Origin: Epiperipatus broadwayi
Taxonomy: Eukaryota; Onychophora; Udeonychophora; Euonychophora; Peripatidae
Length of the DNA: 64,000 nucleotides
NCBI GenBank assembly: GCA_028023455.1
Contig: JAQFVV010000112.1
Location: 2,726,001-2,790,000 of the forward strand
Direction of reading: 5' to 3'
Position 1 is the first letter of the stretch. The number at the start of each line of letters is the position of its first letter. The notes below the pieces were generated by a model that saw nothing but the letters and a program-made list of their open reading frames with translations, had not been told where the DNA came from and made no database searches. Below are positions 29,301 to 42,200 of the stretch, piece by piece. The position numbers and the translations under genes were made by a program.

Positions 29301-30201
29301 GATGGATATTATTTACAAATTCATTTAAATATTTTTTAAGGAATCTAGCTTGTGAATTAGCTTAGTAACGTATTCTAACTTGTTTGTTCCATGAATAAAA
29401 AAAATAAATATATTTTTCTTATTTATTTCCAATTTTCAAGTGTTAATGAAAATAAGTTTTTATTGCATCTTTTTTTATATTAATTATCACATGTTAAAAA
29501 AAAGTATTTTATATGTTTAAAAGCTAGCTGACAAATATAATGAAAGGAATGCCCTTTTTACATATTCGTATGTGTACATATTTTTTTCATTTATAGTTAT
29601 TATATGTATATTTTGATATCTTTAATGTAATTGCAATATAAATTAATATTTGAATGGTAAACTAATCAGCTGTCACTTTTAAAAGTTGTCTTATAATTTT
29701 TTTTTTTGTTTCCATGAAAATTATTTGAAAGATACTGTGATTGAAGACTTTAAAACTAGAATTCTATCAAGACGATTTTATTTTATATTTTTTTTGTTTT
29801 GTTTTTAGATATAAATTTGTTTTAAAAACAGAATTTTTTATCATTGTATAAGACTATGTGGAGTATCTGCCTTTTTGTTTTTAAATGAAAACCATGTAAA
29901 AATGAATTTTAAAACTAAATTAAATTTATTGTCTTACAAGGTTTAAAAAAACGGTTTCATTTTACTTTATAAAATAACATGCAATGAAATTTATCAGCAC
30001 TGATCTTTGTAAGCGTGGGCAAATAAAACTGTGATCCACATATCTAATGACTGTCAGATTTAGGGTTACAGTGGCAGAATTGAAGAACTTAATAATAATC
30101 ACTAGTGTATCTGTTTTCTGGTTGATTTCTACAAGTTTTTTTATGATAGTCTTGTTAGTGGTCAAACTATCTAAATCTATACATTAAATAATAGTACTTT
30201 A

Positions 30202-30269
<68 letters not shown>

Positions 30270-33200
30270 GACAGAATGTTTGGCTACAGACATGCCTTTC
30301 CAGGATTAATTTTCACAAGTATAAATGATTATTTTTTATAATATTAATATTATCTATTATTACTTTTTACAATGCTTTTTAATAATCCACTATTGACAGT
30401 TTCGATTGCCCCAGCAATCTTCTTCAGAACTTCTACTTATATTTCCAATAGTCCTTTTCTTTAGGTTGAGTGATTGTTTTTATAAATCTGGCACACTAAC
30501 TATTTCTTAGAAAGAATACAGTGATGACCCCATCTATGGAGAAGAAAAATTACTGTTACCATATAATTTCTTTTTATCATGTATATTGGTTACTTCTGTA
30601 TTGCTTATTTATATTAAGTGATTTTTTTAATTTTATTTAATTCCAATGTTTAAATATACGTATTGTGACAGTCAGATGATGTATGTTGATTTAACCCAGT
30701 TCGAATACTAGGCGAAAGTACCTCAAGGCCAACCATACGCGAGATATTAAATCAAGAATACTATGACCTCTGCCCTATTCGTCTAGTCTCGAAGCTATTA
30801 TGAACCGAACAACACTATCTGAGCCACACATAAATTATTTTTCAACCGGCCACAAAGCTTAGCAACAGCGGTAGAGACATGGACGGGAAATCCTAAGGAG
30901 CTAAATAGTTAAATGTGCAAAAGTACTAAGAAATATGTGTTTTGCGTTATGCGTGCCTGGATCATTAGAAAAGTAAAATAAAGCATTATAATAAAATTAG
31001 GAAACTCAAGCTTTTGATAGTTAAATAATATGTTTAATTAATGGCTTTAAAATATGAATAATGATTTAATGGCCTCCGCTATTCCTCTAAATTAATGAAA
31101 CAAAATAATTAGACAATAAAAACGGATTAATAGGTTTGCGGTCTAAATCTTTTCCCAATTTTAATAAAATTGTCAACTCGATCTTCTCGATAAAGTACAA
31201 TAAAAAAAGGATCTTTCGCAAAGCATTTCTAATTGCTTTGCGCTAAAAACAGTGTTTAAAAATTATTTAAAACGTATATAGTTAAATCAGATATACGTAA
31301 AGCTAATGGCGGACAAAAGAGGCGTTATCAAAGAGATCAAGTTGGCACACAAAAGAAACTGACTCGTATTTAATTAACAAACATAAATAAAACTGGAAAG
31401 AGATTTTAAATGAACAAAAATTAACTATTAAACTTAACCGCAATGGAATATTAAATATTTACACAGGTTAGTAAGGAAGAATAGCGAAGGGAAAAAGGTT
31501 AAATATAGATAGATGATCACACAATATATATATAATTAAGACTCGTCTAATAAAAATGGTTACATAACAAATACATATCAATTCAATGAAGCAATTAAAC
31601 AAATATATGAACAAAAGGTAGCATAAGAAATAGTTCAATAGAGGAGATACGATTACCGTCCTTTTTCCTTGGTCATGTTCCCTACGGCGTTCGTGGCTTG
31701 ATCCGACCGTCGAGATGTAGTTGTCCGGACAATGAAAATATGTAGTATGGTTTCACGAAAAGTTCTCCAGACACGGCACAGAGTTCAGATGACTATTGAG
31801 TGGATATTAAGGCATTTTGAATGGTATTCCGGAACCTCGGCGATAGGCAAAGCTATTTATTTGCCTAGCCGAGCATAGTAGAATCTATCAAACTTATATG
31901 ATTTTTAGCTTGAGCAGGTTCAAACTTCTTCATGATTTGTAGACAACAGTTGTAGACTTTTGGGAATAAAATCACGAACAAAATCTGACAGAGTTCTCCT
32001 AAGAGAAATCTGAATGCACCTTGCAATAGCAAAATCTGAATCAATCTTGCAATAGCAAACTCTGAAAGAATCACCTTCACAAGGAAAATCAGAATCAACT
32101 GAATCCTTCAAAAGGAAAAATCTGAATAATCAATCTTTTGTTCTCCCTTCTATTTATACCCTCTCTGTCAGCTACCTTCTATTGTTTGTATGATCTGAGA
32201 TCTTGATAAGCCTCCCCATGCTCCTTTGTTTCAAAGCAACACTTTCTAAAAATAACTTTAACTTTTTTACTCTAACTTTCTTACTTCAAAGTTTGAATTC
32301 TCTTAATTAAAAAGAAAGAAAGAGAAGGCCATCTTTAATTACACTTGAATGGCTCACTAATTAAAACTATACATTCTTTTAGAAAATGTTGGCAGGCTTA
32401 TCTCAAAATCAAATCATACTAAATATTTTAACAAAATTTTAACAACAATATATTATTATTTTTTTATAGTAGAATAAGCATTTTATTTCAGCAGAATTTT
32501 GCATTAACTCATATATATACGCTAGATGTATATATATGTTTGACTAATAGGTTAAGCAATTTTTATTAATAGAATGAAATTTATTTAAAACAAAATATTT
32601 AAATGTAATACACATTTGATAAGCATAATTATTTTTAACTCTAATGCAAAACCCTGCTGATATTGAACTATAAACTTAATTCAGGTCTACAATATTAATC
32701 AAGTTTATAGGAAGATGTGAAGCATGGATTGGACTTCAGATCCATTGCTTCAGTATACTTACGTTATCCTCAGAGTAATTTTTATAATACATAGAAATAT
32801 GTGTGACAATACAATGTTTGTCAATATTTTTGATATGCATAAATATATTTGACAAAGCTTTTTTCATCTATATATACATGTAACTTACGAAATGAAATAG
32901 AATAAAATAGAAAATAAAAAAATTAATTATGTCCTGGTCCTCGTTTTAAATACTACTTCAAATTTTTTTTTTAAATGCAGTTTAAATTAATTTTTACTTT
33001 TTTTGATACAATTGTATTTATTGAAGTTAATATTATTATATTAATTTATTTGTTAATGAATGATTTTATGCTTTTTATGCATATGCAGTGTGTCTCACTA
33101 TAAAGGTAACTAGTTTTCCTTCCAGACTGCCTGCGGCATTATATCTGAAACAATGCCTGTGTTAAATAGTTATTCGCCACAAAAATTTTTAAATGCTGGC

Positions 33201-36200
33201 GTATCTGGATGATGAGTTTCAACCATAAAATGTGATTATGTTTTGTACCTCGACCCATTATGGAACATACATTAACATTAAATTTTGTTTTAAATTGAAC
33301 AAAATTGCTACTGAAACATTTGAAATGATTCACATTGTATATGGCAGTGAAGCTGTGGGCCATATGAATGTTTTCAAATCATTGACAAGATTTTTTGACG
33401 GAAAGCATTGAAGATGATCTATATAAGTAGAAACACATTATCACATTTCATGTTAGAATGTTCCAGACATACTAGTATTTTAAACTTTTTATGGTAAATA
33501 ATTAAATTATGTTGCTACATAACAAATACGTTGATTTAAAGATGGTGCTGCAGGAAACATGGAAAGGGGAACAGTTCACTGGGACACTACATATTTTATT
33601 TTGATTTTTGTCATAAATAGCAAAAAAAAAAAACATTTAGCAACATTTTTTTTACGACAGGCTTTATTAATTCTAATATTCTGAATTGTTTTAATTATTT
33701 TGAATTTTTTAAAATTTCTGATTTGATATAAAATAACTTTCTCAGATGTACAAAAGTTTCTATCGTAGGCTAGACCACCTGTTCAGAAAACTTATCTGTT
33801 AAATATTAATATCTTAAATTTTTCTCACTAAATTTTATTTTAATATTGCATATTTTGCCTTTGTATTATTTGCAAAAAAAAAAAAGGCATATCATATGCA
33901 AAAAGTATCCATTATGTTATGGATTCTTCTAGATCCACGAAAGCAATATCTAATCCTAGGGCTCTCCAACCTCTATCTCAATCTACTATTTTCTGAAAAG
34001 CATAATTAATAATAAAGAGTATGCTGGACCTCTTTGTCTCAAATTAGATTTTACATTCTCCACAATCTATTTTTAGCCAATTTATCGTAAAAAAATTTTA
34101 TATCCAAAATTGCTGTGAATACCTACCTACTTATGTGAAGTAAACAGACTTTTTCTTTAGATGAAGTCATAAGTTTCTGTGTATAGGCAATATTTCTAAA
34201 AAGCCTATTTGTCAAACCTTTTCTTCTCTCTAAAACTATTATTTACTCTACTACAGTATTTATTTTATTTTTTTATGCTTATTATTATCAAATCATTCAT
34301 CCAGCCATGATTCATTTTTTACTTTTTTTCTATCTCATTTCTAATAAAAACCATTTTGTTAGTTCCACTATCCTATCTTGGTATTCACCATTTTCGTTAT
34401 AAAGATCTAAACAAAAAATTCACAAATTGTTTTATCATTTTCCTTACCAAAAATTGATGTTTATTAGTTTCCCTCCCATCTCCACATCGACAGTCCAAAT
34501 CATCATATAACAGTTAACTACATCTAATATTAATATACATTCTTTCATATATTTTTTTATACTTATGTAACTCCAAATTTTTTTTTTTAATAAACATTTA
34601 CCATGACTCTATTTTTTAAAAATAATTTATTTAATCTTCTTGCCCCATCTTTCATAAATTACAAACCTGTAATAGTCTCTATTTTATTTATTTTATTTTT
34701 TATATAAATATGTAGAAATTGTCTATCTTTTAGTTTATCCATATCTATTATTTTATTATTTTTATTTTATCAGAATCAGGAATCTCTCAGCCACTATGAC
34801 CAGAGACACCTGTTAACCACCTTATCTTCCTCTTCTATTCCCCAGTTTTTCCCATATTCTTCACTATCCTGCTCCATCCCATTTCCACAACATAAGCTTT
34901 GACAATTCTATGGCCATTATATCTAAATTCCCATTAATCTTCCCCCAAACCCAGCATAAAAACCAAGAACTCACTTTCTCGTAATCACTGTTTGTATTTA
35001 TTATCCCACATCTTCATTATTTGCACTCTTTCTGCTTCTAAGAATTTACACTCAATTAACAGATGCTAATTTTTTTTAATGCCTTCCTTACATAACTTGC
35101 AGACTCAATCACCCACATTTCTTTATTTATATGTATATTCTCTTACTGCTAATGATCCTGTTCGAACCTTAAACAGTAAACTACTTTCCTTGCTATTATC
35201 ATAAATTAACTCACACCCAATATTCTGTTTATACTTCTATATATATTTAAATTCTTTTTACTCTTCATCTGTTCAATTGCCTATTTTTTATTAATGCATC
35301 TATTCATCTACCCTATTTCTTGCCACTATAACTCTCAACAATTCTCCTAATACAATCATTCCACCTTTTGTATAAGTATACTGACATAAAGTATTTATCC
35401 AAATCTTCTGCAAAACGTATGACCTTTCTCACCCATGTTTTGTTGTTGCCTATTCTTTACTCATAAGCCAATTAAATACTATTTTAGCTATTCCTTTATT
35501 ATCCATAAATTGCAATCTACAAAACATTTTCATTTTAATGTGATGATGTGATGTGATGTGATGTATTATGGCTTCTCCTTAAACGAAGTCAAGAATATCT
35601 CAGCAATTATGCCCAGATAAACCTGTTAGCCACTTTCTTTTACATTCCCCACTCTAAATTTACCCATAATCTGCTCCATCCCATTTCCACAACATAATAT
35701 TTGTCAACTCTATAACCTTTATATCTAAATCCCCCTTATCTTTTCCCAAACCCAGCATAAAAACCAATAATTCACTTTCTGTATAATCACTCTTTTCATA
35801 TTTATTTTTCCACAACTTCATTATATGTACCCTTTCTGTTTTCAAACATTTACATTCAATTAACAAATGCCTAATATTTTCTATTCCTTCCTTACATAAT
35901 TTACAAAATAAATCACCCATATTTTTCCATTTACATGTATATTCTTTTGTAGCTAAAGATCCCGTTCGAGCCTTAAACAATAAACTACTTTCCTTACTAT
36001 TATCATATATTAACTCACACCTAATATTCTGTTTATTTCTATATATATTTAAACTCTTTTTACTCTCCATACTATTTCTCCATCTCTCTAACTCCCTAGT
36101 CTTTATTAATAAATTTATTCTTTTATCCCATTCCTTACTACTATAACACTCAATAATCCTCTTAACACAATCATCCCATCTTTTGTACAAATATACTGAT

Positions 36201-39200
36201 ATAAATTCTTTATCCAAATCTTTTGCATACCGCATTACCTTTCTCACCCATCTTGTTACCTGCCCTTTACTCATAACCCAATTAAATACTATTTTAGCTA
36301 TTCTTTTATTATCCATAAACTGCAATCTACCAAACATTTTCATTTTACTTTTTGCATCTCTCATATGAAAACTTGACCATCCCATTTCTCCTTGAATTGC
36401 CTCCCTTGCTGTCCATACTTCTGCATCCAATGCATGTCTTCCTACTTCCCTTTGAGCTTTTTCTAAGTAATCTAATATCTTTTTACTAACATATAATGCA
36501 TCATTACCATATGTTAACCCTGCTACTGCAACTCCTTTCCATATAATTCTAGCTACATCATATTTATTATATGAAAATACTGTTAATTTCTTTATCAATC
36601 CCTTTCTTTTCTTTGCTTCATTTATCAATTTTTTCTCCCATTCATCCAAATAATTTTTCTGATTACTTAAAATAATTCCCAAATAACTATATCTATTCAC
36701 CACACTTAACTTAATATCTCCCAATAAAAATTCTACATCTTCTCTTTCCCCAGTATTAACCATCATTATATTTGATTTTTCTTCACTAAATTTAATCCCC
36801 ATCTCTTTACCCACCCTTGCACATGTCCTCAACATAACTTCCATATCTTCTCTTTTTTCTGCACACAAAAATATATCATCCGCAAAAAAAGACCTGACAA
36901 AATATATACTCCCTTACTACCTATTAACGGTATCTCTATCCCTCTTCCTAATCTTTCTATTGCTCTTTCCATTTCACTCAAATACAACACAAACAAAATA
37001 GGTGACATAGGGCATCCTTGCCTTAGTCCCACACCATTTTTAACTTTAATTGATTCTATATTCTCTAATTGATATATATAATAATTATTTTCATATAATT
37101 TCTTAATAATATCTATTAAAGCTTCATCCATTCCCAAATTTGCTAAACTTATCCATAATCTATTTCTATTTACTCTATCATATGCCTTCTCTATATCTAT
37201 AAAACTCATATATAACTGTTTACCTGCATTCCTACTCATATCCATAAGTTGTGTAACTACAAATAAACTATCTCCTATACGCCTATCTAATCTAAAACCT
37301 CCTTGCATTTCCCCCACTACATTATTCCCTTCCATCCATTTTACAACTTTACTAGCCACCATATATGAGAAAACTTTATATAAAACTGATGTTACCGCTA
37401 TCGGTCTATAATTATTCAACTTTCTATGATCCTTACCCTTTCCTTTAAATAATAACCATACTCTTGTATTACTCCAACTACTTGGGAAAACTCTATTCTG
37501 TGCCATTTTATTAAAACAGGATAATAACTTTACTTTTGCCCTATATCCTAAATTCATTACCATCTCTGCTGCCCATCCATCTAAACCTCTTGCCTTCCCA
37601 CTTTTCAATTTCTTCTCTACCTCATTTAGTTCATTTTCTGAAAAACTAATATTCCCATTACTATATTCTTTCATATTTTCTAATATTCTATCATTCACAT
37701 CTAACATCTTTTCTATATTCATTACATAACTATTTAAGATTCTCTCTAAATCTTCTCTAGAACTACACTCAGTTCCCTCATCATCTAGTAATACTAACTC
37801 TCTCTCCCCTAAATTTCTCCTTTTAATATAATTCCAAAATTTTTTACTTCCATCTCTTCCACTTTTATTAATATCCTCCAACAATTTACTATTCAATTTC
37901 ATTCTCTCTCTATAAATATCTATTTTAGCCAACTTCTTCTTTTCTAAGTACTTTTCCCATTTAGCATTAATATCTTTTTCACTTTCCTTATTCTTAATAG
38001 CACACTTATATTCTCTACATGCTTCTTTCCTTTCTTTTACACTTTTACTAATTTTAATTTTTTTATTACTTTTATTCTTTTCAATATTCTCACCTAAAAC
38101 CCTATTTGCAACTTTTTCTACTTTCTTACACCAATCCTTATACTCATCCCCAACCCATTCTTCCATTATTTCTTCAACTTGTATTTTATACTCTTCCAAC
38201 TTATTCTTATCATTTACTCTCCATCCACATCTTTCACTATTATTTCTACTTTTATTTCTATTCTCCATCACATTACTAACCATTTCAATTACAATGAAAT
38301 TATGATCACTAGTGCATACTTTTTCTTCATTATCAAATACCTTAATTTTCCGTATTTTATTTATTCCCTCTTTCTCTACCAATACATAATCTATTGTGTG
38401 AAATATATTATTTCTGGACCATGTATATTGTCCCTCATAAATATTTAATAAATTTCCAATACTCAAATTTACTTTCTGACAAAAATTCTTCAAAAGCTGT
38501 CCATTTTTATTATCTACATCATCAATTTCTTCAATATGTCCATTCATATCCCCTATAACCATTATTCTCTTCCCCTTTTCTTTAAAACTTTGTATATCCT
38601 TAACTAAACATTCATATATGTTACTATTCCACTCCAATATAATTTGACTATCTCCAGTAGCTATATAAACTATAGCCACCATCCTTCTTGTCTACCCAAC
38701 CTTATTTCAAACCACAAGTGTTCTTGGCATTTAACAATATTTAAATATTTTTTTGATATAACACCTATACCACCACCCCTTTTTTCTTTTTCTTTTCTAT
38801 TTATACCCTGCCATACCAACTGTAAGCCATAGTAATCAATGAATGTTAAAACGGTTGTGCATCAAAATCCCTATCTAATGCCTACTTGGGCAATATCCCC
38901 AGATTAAGATTCAACTTGTCACCATCATCAGAGAGAAGCCGCCTTGGGTCTGAGAGCATTGCACCTAGATTTTGCATCTAATGCAATTCTCCGACATCCA
39001 CTTTTTGCCTATTAAGTTAATTATAAAGCTATGAGTTAAAGATAAATACACAGTAATGTTTGTAATCCAAACTAATTATCTTATATAATCAAACAAATCT
39101 GAATCCAGTTCAACATCAATACATTTTGGGGTCTGGGTTTTTTTTAATAACCATAATCGCTTTCATCATATTGGCAGAATTGATATTAAATCAGTAGAAC

Positions 39201-42200
39201 ATCACATGATCACTGCTTTCCATGCTTACACACGCTGCCAAAACTGTAATATGCTGATGAGATGAGATGCACTGTGACTTAGTCAGGAATCTCTCAGATA
39301 CCATGCCTAGAGAAACCTGTTAGCCACTTTATCTTCCCTTTCCATTCCCCACCCTAAGTTTTTCCCATATTCTTTTCTATCCTATTCCATCCCATTTCCA
39401 CAACATAATCTTTGTCAACTCCATGGCCTTTATATCTAAATTCCCTACATCTTTTTTCAAACCTAGCATAAATTCCAAGAACCCACCTTCAATATAATCC
39501 CTTTGTTTATATTTATTTTTCCCACAACTTCATTATTTGTGTCCTTTCTACTTGCAAGCATTTACATTCAATTAACAGTTGCCTAATATTTTCCAGCCTT
39601 CCTTACACAATTTGCAGACTAATCACCCACATTTTTCCATTTATATTGTACATTTCTTTGTTAGTAAAGATCCTGTGTGAGCCTTAAACAGTTTACTACT
39701 TTACTTGCTATTATCATAAATTAACTTACAACCAATATTCTGTTTACTTCTATATATTTTTAAACTCTTTTTACTCCCCATATTAGTTCTTGATCTCTCC
39801 AATTCTATATTCTTTATTAAAGCATCTATTCATCTATCCCATTCCTTGCAACTATTACACTCAACAATTCTCTTAACACAAATCATCCTACCTTTTGTAT
39901 AAATATACTGACATAAATTCTTTATTCAAATCTTCTACATGCCATACCACCTTTCTCACTCATCTTGTTGCCTGTCCTTTACTTATAATCAAATAAATAC
40001 TAATTGGCTATTCTCTTACTATCCATAAACTGCAATCTACTAAACATTTTCATTTTACTTTTTACATCTCATATAAAAACTTGATCATCCCATTTCACCT
40101 TGAATTGCCTTCTTTGTCATCCACACATCTGCATTTAATGCATGTCTTCCTACTTCTCTTGTACTTTTTCTAAGTAATCAAACACCCTTTTAGTTACACA
40201 TAACACATTATTACCATATGTTAACCCTGCTACTGCTACTCCCTTTCATATAATCGTAGCTACATCATATTTATTATATGAAAACACTGTTAATTTCTTT
40301 ATCTGTCCCTTTCTTTTCTTTGCTTCATTTATCAATTTTTTTTCCATTCATCCAAGCAATTTCTCTGATTACTTAAGAAGATTCCCAAATAGTTATGCCT
40401 ATTCACAATACTTAACTTTATACCCCCAATAAAAATTCTTTCTTTTTTTTTCTCCGATATTAATCATCATTACTTATGATTTTTCTTCACTCACTTTAAT
40501 CCCCATCTTTTTACCCACCCTTGCACATGTCCTCAGCATAACTTCCATATCTTCCCTTTTTACTGTGCAGAAGAAGACATAATCTGCAAATAAAAGACCC
40601 GATAATGTAAATACTCTCTTGCCACCTATTAATGGTATCTCTAGCCCTCTTCCTAGTCTTTCTATTGCTCTCTCCATTTCTCTCAAATATAACAAAAACA
40701 AAATAGGTGACATATGGTACCTTTGTCTTAGTTCCACTCCATTTTTAACTTTAACTGACTCTATACTCTCTAATTGATATGTATAGTAATTATTTTCATA
40801 CTATCTCTTAATAAGATCCCACTAAAGCTTCATCCATTCCCAAATTTACTAAACTTATCCATAATCTATTTTTATTTACTCTATCATATGCCTTCTCCAT
40901 TCTATAAAAAACATATATAACTATCTATCTGTATTTCTATTCATATACTACAAATAAACTATCTTCTATATGCCTATCCTATTGAAAATCTTGCATTTCT
41001 CCTACTATATTATTTTTTTCCACCGATTTCCAATCCTTCCAGCCAACATATATGCGAAAACTTTATATAACACTGACATTACCGCTATCGGTGTATAATT
41101 ATTTAACTTTCTATGATCCTTACCCTTTCCTTTAAATAGTAACCTTACTCTTTTATTATTCAAACTATCTGGAAGATCTCTCTTCCGTGTCATCTTATTA
41201 AAACATAGTAATAGGTTTAATTTTGCCAAATTCATTACCATCCATCTAAACTCTTGCCTTTCCACTTTTCAATATCTTCCCTGCCTCATTTCAATTCACA
41301 TTTTCTGTCAATCTGATATTTCCTTTACTATATGTGTGTAAAGATGATAGTCTGGACCAACTGATGATTGCTGGTTTAGCATGAAATACGTATATTGGTG
41401 ATTATTTATCTTTTCAGCATATATGTGTTTAGGTGTATCAGTGTTATTAGGTAGATTGGAGAGAGGTGGGTGGTGTGAAAGTCTGTGCTCATATACCCTA
41501 TATTATATATGCTTTTATGTTTTTTTATCACTCTATCCTTCACATCTAGCATCTTTTCTATGTCCATTATATACTTATTTAAGATTGTCTCTAATTTTTT
41601 TCTAGAGCTACTCTCTATTTCCTCATTATCTAGTAATACTATTTCTCTCTCCCCTATATTTCTTTTTTAAATGTATTTTCAAAAATTTTTACTTCCACCT
41701 TTTCCATTTTTTATTTATATCCTCCAACAATTTACTATTTAAATTCATTCTATATAATTATGTATTTTGGCCAACTTCTTTTTTCTAAATACTTTTCCAA
41801 TCTTGATGTGATGTGATGTATTGTAGCTTCTTCTTAAACGAAGTCAAGAATCTCTCAGCAATTATACCAAGAAAAACTTGTTAGCTACTTAATTTTACAT
41901 TTCCCAGTCTAAGTTTTCCCATATTCTGCTCCATCCCATTTCCACAACATAATCTTTGTCAACTCTATAGCCTTTATATCTAAATTCCCCTTATCTTTTC
42001 CCAAATCCAGCATAAAAACCAATAATCCACTTTCTGTATAATCACTTATTTCATATTTATTTTTCCATAACTTCATTATATGTGCTCTTTCTGTTTTCAA
42101 GCATTTACATTCAAGTAACAAATGCCTAATATTTTCTATTCCTTCCTTACATAATTTACAAACTAAATCACTCATATTTTTCCATTTACAAGTGTATTCT

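Larger units (their letters stand above)
35541..38822 (-). mobile_element. LINE copy 1 (non-LTR retrotransposon), 5'-truncated
   Basis: The most intact of four antisense copies. Its 3' end is a tandem ATCAC/GTGAT tail (35541-35566). The element encodes the end of an AP endonuclease, a reverse transcriptase and a C-terminal zinc knuckle. Coding similarity continues past the ORF start to about 38822 ([11 protein letters not shown] on the minus strand), with a disruption near 38690. The 5' boundary abuts a hammerhead repeat. Clade not assigned. Confidence 0.85.
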
